Below, piece by piece: positions 9,782 to 19,087 of a stretch of DNA of 45,321 nucleotides. The notes beneath the pieces were generated by a model. It was not told where the DNA came from. It worked only from the letters and a program-made list of their open reading frames with translations, and did not search any database. This stretch comes from Desulfobacterales bacterium. GTDB lineage: Bacteria; Desulfobacterota; Desulfobacteria; Desulfobacterales; Desulfosalsimonadaceae. The DNA lies in NCBI GenBank assembly GCA_018335195.1, contig JAGXKN010000026.1, positions 1 through 45,321 of the forward strand, given 5' to 3'. The translations under genes and the position numbers were made by a program. Every line of letters begins with the position of its first letter. The first letter of the stretch is position 1.

Positions 9782-10118
9782 CCTCCTTGCAAGGAAATCC
9801 TTTTTTGGGGCTCTAATGAAATTGCACTTCGTTGCCCTGACAGGGGTGCGGGAAAGCGGGTTTCCGAGCGGAAATTGAGGCTCGAAGAGGCTCCTGGAGC
9901 GAGGAAACGCCTTTTTCGCGCCGCCGATCAGCCAAGGTGCTTACGGATTTCCTCGTATAATCATGTTGTTCTCAAAAATACTGCCCAGGCGGAATAAACA
10001 GCTTTTTACAAGCGAAATCCTTGTGAAGCCTCCCACAGGGAAAAACAAATTCGAAAGGCAGATAATCCGATAACAAAACCGGGTTGTGCGGGCGATTGTC
10101 CTTGTTTTCGACATTTAT
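9782..10118. other. intergenic region, no gene seen, inverted-repeat bounded
   Basis: No credible coding frame. AGGAAATCC at 9792-9800 is exactly inverted as GGATTTCCT at 9945-9953. Between them are smaller inverted repeats such as CGAGC...GCTCG near 9869-9888. Just after the hrpA stop, CAAGGA-AA-TCCTTTTTTG could be a weak intrinsic terminator. Confidence 0.4.
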
Positions 10119-10171
10119 GAATTCGAATTTTAATTTTTGTTTCGGATTTCGTGCTTCGGATTTCGAGTTTC
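10119..10171. repeat. Family B TTCG-periodic repeat, copy 1
   Basis: AATTCGAATTTTAATTTTTG followed by TTTCGGATTTCGTGCTTCGG and ATTTCGAG. The tract overlaps the 3' end of the GT2 gene, whose last ~14 codons and stop lie inside it. Confidence 0.7.
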
Positions 10172-11020
10172 TTCTCTCAGAGCAAAAGAGACCCCCAGTT
10201 CTTTATATCTGGCAGCTTCCGACGTCTTCCCCCTTTTTTCGCACCCGGCGGCATAAATTTCGCATTTCTCCTTGAGCACCCGGGCCGCGGCCCGGTATTG
10301 ATCCGGGTTCAGCCGGCCCGAGGCCATGATGCCGGCAATGCTTTCGATCCGGTAGCGGTCCAGCCCGGGGCGGGCCGAAAGCTGGTCCGGATGCCCGCCG
10401 CGCTTGACGATAAAGGGCTCCCGGATCAATCCCACGGGATGGCTGCAGGTGATTTTCAGCCACAGGTCATAGTCTTCGCACGCGGGCAGATTCTCGTTGA
10501 ACCCGCCTTCTTCGGCAAGCAGCGATTTGTGCATCATTGCCGCAGACGGGCTGATCAGGCAGAGTTCCAGGGAGGGTGCAAATATTCGGCCGGCTTGTTT
10601 TTTGTGCCGCCGTCCCGGATTGACCCGTGTTCCCCTGCGGATCCAGTATTCCTCGGTCTGGCAGATCGCGATTTCCGGATTGTCCCGGAAAAAGCGCATT
10701 TGGGCGGCAAGCTTGCCCGGCAGCCAATAGTCGTCCGAGTCCAGAAACGCGATCCATTCCCCCCGGGCCGCGGCCGCGCCCCGGTTTCTGGCCGCGCTCA
10801 CCCCGGCGTTGACTTGGTTGAAGACCCGTATGGCATCGCCGTAAGTCGAAAGGATCTCCGGGGTTTGGTCGGTCGAGCCGTCATCAACCACAATGAGCTC
10901 AAAAGGCGCGTAGTCCTGCAGCAGAACCGAATCCACGGCTTCGGCAATCCAGTCCTGCCGGTCAAGTACCGGGATGACCACGGAAATCAGGGGGTTGTCT
11001 GCTGCACGGGGCTTGTGCAT
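10130..11020 (-). CDS. family 2 glycosyltransferase
   Basis: A 296-residue GT-A fold enzyme. LISVVIPVLDRQDWIAEAVD opens the nucleotide-sugar binding domain, VVDDGSTD carries the first acidic pair, and AARNRGAAAARGEWIAFLDSDD ends in the DxD-like metal site (~residue 95). NENLPACEDYDLWLKI (~190) is the acceptor-side ED motif. It probably transfers a sugar to a surface polysaccharide or lipid; the acceptor is unknown and no other polysaccharide genes are near. The start has a CGGAG ribosome site. It follows the CoA-transferase/GNAT gene by 22 bp and may be co-transcribed. The C-terminal residues REETRNPKHEIRNKN are encoded by intergenic repeat B and are unlikely to be part of the fold. Confidence 0.88.
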   Translation of the reverse strand: MHKPRAADNPLISVVIPVLDRQDWIAEAVDSVLLQDYAPFELIVVDDGSTDQTPEILSTYGDAIRVFNQVNAGVSAARNRGAAAARGEWIAFLDSDDYWLPGKLAAQMRFFRDNPEIAICQTEEYWIRRGTRVNPGRRHKKQAGRIFAPSLELCLISPSAAMMHKSLLAEEGGFNENLPACEDYDLWLKITCSHPVGLIREPFIVKRGGHPDQLSARPGLDRYRIESIAGIMASGRLNPDQYRAAARVLKEKCEIYAAGCEKRGKTSEAARYKELGVSFALREETRNPKHEIRNKN

Positions 11021-11042
11021 AATGACTCCGAAGGCAGGGGGG

Positions 11043-12902
11043 TTACCGGTTGAACTGAATGGTCAGGCGGTAGATGCCGCCTTCAAGGTTTGCCCGGACC
11101 CCGGCATCGCCTTTTTCAAATACCCGCATCATGGCCTTGTTGGCCGGCATGACATCCGCGGTAAAGCCCTGCAGGCCGCGTTCCTTGGCCAGGCGTATGA
11201 GCATTTTATACATGTAGGTGGCAATCCCGTAGCCCTGGTATGCCTCGTCCACGATAAAGGCCACATCCCCGTAGGGACTGTGCGGATCCTTGACGTATCT
11301 GCCCTCTGCGACGATGTGGCCCTGTCCGGGCTCGCCCACAACGCCCACAATGGACATGTCTTTGCTGTAGTCCACGTTCACGTAAGTCTGCATTCTGGCA
11401 TGGGGCATGGTTTTCAGCGGGGTGAAATACCGGTAATAAACCGATTCATCCGAGAACCGGTAAAACAGCCGCCGCATCTCCTCTTCATCCGAGGGGCGCA
11501 GGGGGCGGAAGCGCACCTTCAGGTTGTCTTTAAACATCCGGGTTGTTTCAATGCTTGATGGATACAGGTGCGTGCTTTCCGTGATAAAAATCTGATCCTG
11601 ATAGATGATGTTCTGCGCCTTGGCCTCATCGAGCAGCTTTTTGCGGTCATCCGGATGGGCCACTTCGATCATGGCCATGGCCCGTTCCCGCACGGTCCGG
11701 CCGTTTAAGTTGGCCACCCCGTATTCGGTGACCGCGAAATCGATGGATTCGCGGACATTGAGCTGGTTCGGGACATCTTCTATGGAAAGCAGGATATTGG
11801 GCTCGCCCTTGCGGTTGCGCGAGGGCAGGGCGAATACGGAGAATCCTTCCTCGGAAATCTCGGCGCCGTTGAAAAAGTCGATGACCTCGGCCGGATCTGT
11901 GATAACGTTGCCCTTGCTCACGTGCAGGGCGATCCGGCCGGTCAGATCCGCCTTGCGGCATTGCACGATGGCAATAAAGCGCCGGTTGCGGCCGATGCGC
12001 ATGGGGTTAAACACCTTGTCCAGGCCCTGGAATTCCACGAGCGGGTTGCAGTCAAGCCATTGCCAGAGTTCCTTGGTGCCCATGGCATAGGAGGCCACGG
12101 ACTTTCCGGGAAAATGTTCCTTGTTGCGGTTTGACACGGCCCCGCTGTTGACCACGTCCATTGCCGCATCCGTGAAAATGGGAGTGTGCACGGAGAGGTC
12201 CTTTTTGCTTTGCAGGTGGCATCCCAGGGCCTCGTAGAGCGGGCCGATGGAAAAGGCCACGCAGGAGCCGTCCTCCACCAGGGAGGCCGCGTTCTGGGCC
12301 ACCTTGTCAAAGTTTTCATCCACCGGCCAGCGGGAAAAATAAATCGGCTCCTCGTCGGATTTGACAAGCATGTCAAAGGCGCTGATGGGAACAAAGGTGT
12401 CTCCCGTGGTCTGGGGCATGTCCGGGTTGATTTCGCCGACCACGAACCCGGCCTGGGCAATGGCCAGGTGCGCAATATCCACGGACACGCCCAGGCTGCA
12501 GTAGCCCAGCCGATTGGGGGGAGAAATCTGGACAAATGCCGCGTCAAAAGGGATCCGGCGCGAGGCCACCAGGCGCGTGAGCCTGGAAAACCGGCTGGGA
12601 ATCAGGTCCACGCGTCCCTCGGTGATGGCTTCCCGGGCCACCCATCCGGAAAAAAAGGTTTTCAGGCGGTATTTCTGGCTCTGCAGCCGCTGCAGGGACA
12701 GGGCGTCGCCAAAGCTCAATAGCTGAAACAGCTCCAGGTCCTGCAGGTTGGCAAGATCCGAGTCCATCAGGTGGCGCACCATGGTGCGCGGCTCTGCCGT
12801 GCCGGTGCTCAGAAAGATGCACATGCCCGGTTCGATTCTGCGCAGCGCCTTTTCGGGCGAAACCACCCGTTGTTCCCAGTCCTGGTAGTCGGTGTGGGTC
12901 AT
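11043..12902 (-). CDS. acetyl-CoA hydrolase/CoA-transferase fused to GNAT acetyltransferase
   Basis: A 619-residue fusion. Residues ~1-440 match the acetyl-CoA hydrolase/transferase family (4-hydroxybutyrate CoA-transferase branch). An N-terminal lobe contains FLSTGTAEPRTMVRHL and ISPPNRLGYCSLGVSVD, and a C-terminal lobe contains FAVTEYGVANLNGRTVRERA. Residues ~460-619 are a GNAT domain beginning VRFRPLRPSDEEEMRRL, with acetyl-CoA loop residues in VDEAYQGYGIATYMYKMLI. The first half would move CoA between short-chain acyl groups. The second half may acetylate a protein lysine or small amine, possibly sensing acetyl-CoA. This fusion is known in anaerobic delta-type proteobacteria. No strong ribosome site precedes the ATG at 12900-12902. 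Confidence 0.88.
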   Translation of the reverse strand: MTHTDYQDWEQRVVSPEKALRRIEPGMCIFLSTGTAEPRTMVRHLMDSDLANLQDLELFQLLSFGDALSLQRLQSQKYRLKTFFSGWVAREAITEGRVDLIPSRFSRLTRLVASRRIPFDAAFVQISPPNRLGYCSLGVSVDIAHLAIAQAGFVVGEINPDMPQTTGDTFVPISAFDMLVKSDEEPIYFSRWPVDENFDKVAQNAASLVEDGSCVAFSIGPLYEALGCHLQSKKDLSVHTPIFTDAAMDVVNSGAVSNRNKEHFPGKSVASYAMGTKELWQWLDCNPLVEFQGLDKVFNPMRIGRNRRFIAIVQCRKADLTGRIALHVSKGNVITDPAEVIDFFNGAEISEEGFSVFALPSRNRKGEPNILLSIEDVPNQLNVRESIDFAVTEYGVANLNGRTVRERAMAMIEVAHPDDRKKLLDEAKAQNIIYQDQIFITESTHLYPSSIETTRMFKDNLKVRFRPLRPSDEEEMRRLFYRFSDESVYYRYFTPLKTMPHARMQTYVNVDYSKDMSIVGVVGEPGQGHIVAEGRYVKDPHSPYGDVAFIVDEAYQGYGIATYMYKMLIRLAKERGLQGFTADVMPANKAMMRVFEKGDAGVRANLEGGIYRLTIQFNR

Positions 12903-12959
12903 TTATGGCTTTTTTTCAAGGTTATTGATTGTCACCAAGTGGTTTTTTAATCGCTCTGA

Positions 12960-13009
12960 AACCCGAATATCGAAACTTGAAATTCGAAGCAAATCCGAAA
13001 TCCGAATAA
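12960..13009. repeat. Family B TTCG-periodic repeat, copy 2
   Basis: CGAATATCGAAACTTGAAAT, then TCGAAG and AATCCGAAATCCGAATAAC. It is oriented opposite to copy 3 at 13105, so the two flank hairpin 13026-13072 as an inverted pair. Confidence 0.7.
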
Positions 13010-13025
13010 CAAAATCATGGAAACA

Positions 13026-13072
13026 GGAAAAAGGGCGAACACACAGGTTCGTCCCTGCAGCGCCCTTTTTCC
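13026..13072. terminator. bidirectional terminator-like hairpin containing family D copy 2
   Basis: Perfect 12-bp arms GGAAAAAGGGCG (13026-13037) and CGCCCTTTTTCC (13061-13072) enclose 23 nt. On either strand a GGGCG/CGCCC stem is followed by TTTTT. It lies ~130 bp beyond the Memo-like gene stop, on that gene's strand. Bases 13033-13058 match the family D repeat at 1959-1984. Confidence 0.6.
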
Positions 13073-13104
13073 GGTATATTTTTCCTGTTGGATGCTTCGT
13101 GCAG

Positions 13105-13136
13105 GTTTCGGATTTCGAAATTCGAATTTCGGATTT
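13105..13136. repeat. Family B TTCG-periodic repeat, copy 3
   Basis: GTTTCGGATTTCGAAATTCG followed by AATTTCGGATTT, nearly identical to 29035-29067. No coding role is seen; it lies between the terminator-like hairpin and the Memo-like gene stop. Confidence 0.75.
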
Positions 13137-13201
13137 AAGGCCAATATTTCCCGAATTCGTTTATCGAACAGTTCGGGCAGTACTGGCTGTTTTTCAACGG
13201 A

Positions 13202-14068
13202 TCATAAGGTGTATAAAACGCCCCCGTATCCCACGAATGTGGAATCGGGATTTTTTTCGTAGCTGGAGCTGTATCCCACCAGTTGTGCCTTTTGAGATCC
13301 CAGGTCCCGGGCTGCGGCAATGGCAGCCGCAGCAGCTCCGGCACAGCAGGCGTTCTGGTTGGAAAGTCCCTCCCGGACCACGCCTTCGGCATCCATTTCC
13401 AGCATCCGGTCAATGACCTGCCGGTCGTTTTTGTTTTTGACCCATTCAAAGGCCTCCCTTCCGGTGCCGGCCGGGGTGAACCCGAAGCTCGGGCCGTAAT
13501 GGGTCAGGTCCGTGGAGCCGATGACCTTGATTTGCAGACCCTGTTTGCGGGCTTCTTCCGCCACCGCGGGCCCGATTTGAATCCCGGTTTCCGAGGGCGG
13601 AACCCCGATGGGCAGCAGCCGGGCGTTTCCGAAGAAATATTTTATAAATGGCAGCTGCAGTTCAATGGTGTTCTCCGGGGTGAAGTCTTCGGGGGTTTCG
13701 ATTTTGCATCGGTATTGCGAGGTAATCGGTTCGGCGATCTCCGCTGCGATGTCAAGGTCGCCAAAGGGCGTCTGCCATGAACCCCGTGTCATGATGTGCG
13801 GCTGAGCACCGGGCGGCAGGTGCATGCCAAAGATCGCCACAATATCGGGCTGTGCGTTGCCCGAATTGCCCCGCATGGCGGAGATGACCTTGCAGGCCAG
13901 GTCTCCGGAAAAGGGCCATCCGGCATGCGGAACAATGCCGCCGATGGCTTCTTCTTCGATGTCTGCATCAAAACGGGTTTCCTTTAAAAACGAGTTGATC
14001 AGGTGTTCGCATTCGTCGGCGCCTGCGGGATACCAAGTGCCGGCGAAAACCGGTTTGCGCAAACTCAT
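13202..14068 (-). CDS. amrB: AmmeMemoRadiSam system protein B (Memo-like)
   Basis: A 288-residue Memo-family protein. It opens with RKPVFAGTWYPAGADECEHLI, the conserved family N-terminus. VPHAGWPFSG (~residue 48) and IFGMHLPPG contain putative metal-binding histidines, and SNQNACCAGAAAAAI carries the conserved cysteine region. Family B proteins usually occur with an AMMECR1-domain protein and a radical-SAM enzyme; neither is in this window. The biochemical role in bacteria is unknown. A strong AAAGGAGGTGAGGCACG ribosome site precedes the ATG at 14066-14068. It is transcribed divergently from fmdB-like 14237. Confidence 0.9.
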   Translation of the reverse strand: MSLRKPVFAGTWYPAGADECEHLINSFLKETRFDADIEEEAIGGIVPHAGWPFSGDLACKVISAMRGNSGNAQPDIVAIFGMHLPPGAQPHIMTRGSWQTPFGDLDIAAEIAEPITSQYRCKIETPEDFTPENTIELQLPFIKYFFGNARLLPIGVPPSETGIQIGPAVAEEARKQGLQIKVIGSTDLTHYGPSFGFTPAGTGREAFEWVKNKNDRQVIDRMLEMDAEGVVREGLSNQNACCAGAAAAAIAAARDLGSQKAQLVGYSSSYEKNPDSTFVGYGGVLYTL

Positions 14069-14143
14069 CGTGCCTCACCTCCTTTCGGGGCTTTTTGCAC
14101 CGGGCCGGCGGCATGGATTTTTTCACCATTGCCCGGCGGTAAA

Positions 14144-14177
14144 AAATGGTTATGGTATGTTAGGAATATAACCATTT
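14144..14177. promoter_or_regulatory. operator-like inverted repeat in divergent promoter region
   Basis: Perfect 10-bp arms AAATGGTTAT and ATAACCATTT are separated by 14 bp, between the Memo-like gene (minus) and the FmdB-like gene (plus). The spacing suits a dimeric regulator; the regulator is unknown. Confidence 0.4.
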
Positions 14178-14236
14178 CAGACCCGAACGAAAACCGGGAT
14201 TTTTATTTCAGGCATTATTGCGGAGGAGTTTGTGTT

Positions 14237-14440
14237 ATGCCGATCTATGAATATCAGTGTGAAAACTGCAGCCACATGTTTGAAACGCTTGTTCTGGGAA
14301 AGGACACTGAAGCGCCGGCATGCGAGAAATGCGGAAGCCGCCGGGTGGTTCGGCGGATCAGTGCGGCCAACACCATCGGCGGATCTTCCAGGGGCATGAA
14401 CGCCGCGTGTACGCCCAATCCCTCATCCGGTTTTTCCTGA
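14237..14440 (+). CDS. FmdB-family zinc ribbon protein
   Basis: A 67-residue protein beginning MPIYEYQCENCSHMFE, the standard FmdB-family start. Cys8, Cys11, Cys29 and Cys32 form a CxxC...CxxC zinc ribbon. The Ser/Gly-rich tail (IGGSSRGMNAACTPNPSSGFS) also fits the family. Members were named after a putative regulator of formamidase; the molecular role is unproven. The frame is open upstream, but the ATG at 14237 follows a clear GGAGGAG ribosome site. It converges on the aminotransferase gene with a 35-bp gap. Confidence 0.9.
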   Translation: MPIYEYQCENCSHMFETLVLGKDTEAPACEKCGSRRVVRRISAANTIGGSSRGMNAACTPNPSSGFS

Positions 14441-14475
14441 GCCACATAATGATGGCGGCCGTGCGCCGCGTTTGC

Positions 14476-15657
14476 TTATCTAAATTTTTCCATGGCCTGT
14501 TCAAACCCGGGCATGGCAGCGGTAATGGTTTTGTCCGGCACGCAGTAGGAAAGCCGGAAATACCCGGGTGCGCCGAATCCGCTGCCGGGCACGGCCAGGA
14601 TCAGTTCCTCCTGCAGGGCCTGTACAAAAGCCACGTCGTCTTTTACCGGCGCCTGCGGAAACAGGTAAAATGCACCGGCCGGCCGGGTGAAGCTGTATCC
14701 GCGTTCTGCCAGGCCGTCGCACAGCAGGCGACGTTTTCTGTCGTACTCGGGGATCGCCACGTGGATTCCCTGAAGTCCGGTTACGACCCGCTGCATGAGC
14801 GCCGGGGCGTTGACAAAGCCGAGTATGCGGTTGGCCAGGGCCATGGCCTCGAGCAGTTTCTGTTTCCCTAAGGCGGCCGGGTTGACTGCTGCAAAACCGA
14901 TGCGCTCGCCGGGCACGGACAGGTCCTTGGAATAAGAGGTGGCCACTGCGCTGTCTGCATAACAGGAAAACACGCTCGGCACCCGGATATCGTCATATAC
15001 GATTTTGCGGTAGGGTTCGTCTGATATCAGGTAAATCGTGCGCCCGTGCGCCCGGCTTTTTTCCGAAAGGACCTTGCCGAGATCCCTGAGGTTTTCCTCG
15101 GAATAGACCTGGCCAGTGGGGTTGTTTGGCGAATTGATGATCACCGCCCGGGTTTTTTCCGTGACAGCCGTTTCAATGGCGCCAATGTCCAGGGTGAAAT
15201 CCGGCCGGGTCGGCACGGCAACCAGCTTTCCGCCGTGATTGTCGGCGTAAAAACCGTATTCCACGAAATACGGCGCCGGGGTGATAACCTCGTCACCGGG
15301 ATCGAGGACGGCCTTTAAGATGATATTCAGCCCCCCGGCAGCCCCGCAGGTCATGATGACCTCGTTTTCAGTAATTTCGGTTTCCTGCTCCCGGGTCAAA
15401 AATTCGGCCACCGCCTGACGGGTGCGGGCGTATCCGGTGTTGGGCATGTAGGCGTGCAGGCCCGGCTCCGGGTTTTCCGCGACTTCCCTTAGTTGCTGTT
15501 TGAACGCTTCGGGCGGCTCTATGTCCGGGTTTCCCAGGGAAAAATCAAATACGTTGTCAGCGCCGTGGATCGCCTTGAGCCGGGCGCCTTCCTCAAACAT
15601 TTTCCGAATCCACGAAGATTTTTCGATAAAATCCGACATTTTTGCTGCAATTGCCAT
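14476..15657 (-). CDS. class I/II PLP-dependent aminotransferase
   Basis: A 393-residue fold-type I aminotransferase. It shows VFDFSLGNPDIEPP near the start, CGAAGGLNIILKAVL, INSPNNPTGQVYSEE, LISDEPYRKIVYDD, and the PLP-lysine motif SYSKDLSVPGERIG (Lys ~240). A late RLSYC motif supplies the substrate-carboxylate arginine. The family includes aspartate, aromatic and alanine-type aminotransferases; the amino donor cannot be told from sequence. It follows the NifU-like gene by 21 bp on the same strand, so they may form one transcript. The start ATG has a GGGGGGA ribosome site. Confidence 0.9.
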   Translation of the reverse strand: MAIAAKMSDFIEKSSWIRKMFEEGARLKAIHGADNVFDFSLGNPDIEPPEAFKQQLREVAENPEPGLHAYMPNTGYARTRQAVAEFLTREQETEITENEVIMTCGAAGGLNIILKAVLDPGDEVITPAPYFVEYGFYADNHGGKLVAVPTRPDFTLDIGAIETAVTEKTRAVIINSPNNPTGQVYSEENLRDLGKVLSEKSRAHGRTIYLISDEPYRKIVYDDIRVPSVFSCYADSAVATSYSKDLSVPGERIGFAAVNPAALGKQKLLEAMALANRILGFVNAPALMQRVVTGLQGIHVAIPEYDRKRRLLCDGLAERGYSFTRPAGAFYLFPQAPVKDDVAFVQALQEELILAVPGSGFGAPGYFRLSYCVPDKTITAAMPGFEQAMEKFR

Positions 15658-15678
15658 TTTCCCCCCCGGCCAAGCGTT

Positions 15679-15897
15679 TTAAACCGATTCCACGGATTTG
15701 ATTTCCGGCAGCTCCTTTTTGATCATTCTCTCGATACCGTTTTTCAGCGTCATCTGTGACATGGGGCATCCTGCGCAGGCGCCCTGCAGCCGGACCTTGA
15801 CCACGCCTTCCTCCACGTCGACCAGTTCCACGTCTCCGCCGTCTGCCTGAAGCGAGGGACGGATCTTTTCAATCACGGACTGTACCTGTTCTTTCAT
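15679..15897 (-). CDS. NifU C-terminal-domain iron-sulfur scaffold protein
   Basis: A 72-residue stand-alone Nfu domain. [20 protein letters not shown] and [20 protein letters not shown] are diagnostic; Cys41 and Cys44 form the CxxC that bridges a 4Fe-4S cluster between two subunits. It would carry clusters to apo-proteins, useful in an iron-sulfur-rich anaerobe. A good AGGAGAAGACCC ribosome site precedes the ATG. It lies directly upstream of the aminotransferase. Confidence 0.93.
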   Translation of the reverse strand: MKEQVQSVIEKIRPSLQADGGDVELVDVEEGVVKVRLQGACAGCPMSQMTLKNGIERMIKKELPEIKSVESV

Positions 15898-16025
15898 GGG
15901 TCTTCTCCTTGTTTGTGTTTTTCACCCGTTTGATTTTTTAATCAACGGGAAAACCTGAATATAAGGCAGCAGTTGCTGATTTGCAAATATAATCTGTAGG
16001 CTGCGCACGCAAGAGGTTGCGCATT

Positions 16026-16144
16026 GCAAAAAAGAGATCCGGGTCTTTTCGGATATTCGCGGCGGGACGGCGGGGGCAGTTTGCGCATCTGCTGTCCGCT
16101 GGCGCGCCCAATGCATCTGCGCAAACCACCCCCACCGTCTCGCC
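16026..16144. repeat. Family C GC-rich palindromic element, copy 1
   Basis: A terminator-like module (GCAAAAAAGAGATCCGGGTC..., on the minus strand TCCG/CGGA followed by TCTCTTTTTT) precedes an arm at 16061-16092. That arm pairs with 16113-16144 at 26 of 32 positions across a 20-nt loop. It lies 3' of tgt on tgt's strand and may terminate that transcript. The rest of 15898-16205 shows no gene. Confidence 0.65.
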
Positions 16145-16205
16145 GGCCAACTCCACGGGAAATTCGCCAATTGATCCCCGGAGGATTTCAGTTCCGGACA
16201 CGGCA

Positions 16206-18485
<2,280 letters not shown>

Positions 18486-18489
<4 letters not shown>

Positions 18490-18680
18490 CTGAAATAGCT
18501 CCTGCCGATATAGGCCAGAAACAGCCCGGCGATCATCAGCCCGAATCCGAACCGGCGCAGCATGTTATCGGGCAGTCCCAGTACGCGCTGCATCATTTCC
18601 TTCATGCGGTCGGGAAATGCGAAGTACGGAAGCCCTTCCACGATCATCACCATGCCGATTACGCACAGAAAAAAATCCAT
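18486..18680 (-). CDS. DUF2065-family small membrane protein
   Basis: A 63-residue protein, MDFFLCVIGMVMIVEGLPYF..., with two membrane segments (about residues 2-20 and 40-60) and the ending RRFGFGLMIAGLFLAYIGRS, typical of DUF2065 (YjeT-like). Function unknown. An upstream in-frame start at 18719 is possible, but this ATG has a GAGGAATAAGG ribosome site. It is the first gene of the DUF2065-queA-tgt run. Confidence 0.82.
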
Positions 18681-18753
18681 CCTTATTCCTCGCCGTGTTT
18701 TTTTGCCCGTTAAAAACAATTACTATATCCGGCGCATTCCGGTGTTGTCAAAA

Positions 18754-18950
18754 CCTATATTGAGCGATTTTCAAGCTTGCCGCAGATACAAGGAAGATGC
18801 AGACGAGCTATAGTGGACTATGCGAGGCTGCATCGGACGCAGTAGCTGCGGCAAAATTGAAAATCCCGGAGGGTTTCAGATTTTTAAATATAAATGGTTA
18901 TAATCCTTTATAAAATCCTGTTTTTGAAAATCTGAAACGCTCAATTTAGG
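18754..18950. repeat. Family A ~200-bp palindromic element, copy 1
   Basis: Starts CCTATATTGAGCG and ends CGCTCAATTTAGG (terminal inverted repeats with one mismatch). Inside are GATTTTCAAGCTTGCCGCA pairing with TGCGGCAAAATTGAAAATC, and GTTTCAGATTTT pairing with GAAAATCTGAAAC. It sits in the divergent region between DUF2065 (minus) and gatB (plus). The remaining ~130 bp before gatB show no gene. Copies 2 and 3 are at 30554 and 39281; this copy is the most divergent. Confidence 0.85.
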
Positions 18951-19087
18951 CAAAAATAAAAACTTTCAGGAGGACTTGAAAAACATCTTCCAACATGGCA
19001 GATAATGACATTACAGTTTAATTGAAGCTTTGGATTTGAATACGTTTTTCAGTTGATATTTGTCGCCTGTGAAAAAAGGATTCTGCG

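Noticed and set aside
15938-16205. open frames downstream of tgt on both strands
   Set aside because: They run through the family C palindrome and lack ribosome sites and recognisable protein sequence.
18754-18950. family A element as a coding mobile element
   Set aside because: No ORF of meaningful length lies within any copy, so at most it is non-autonomous.
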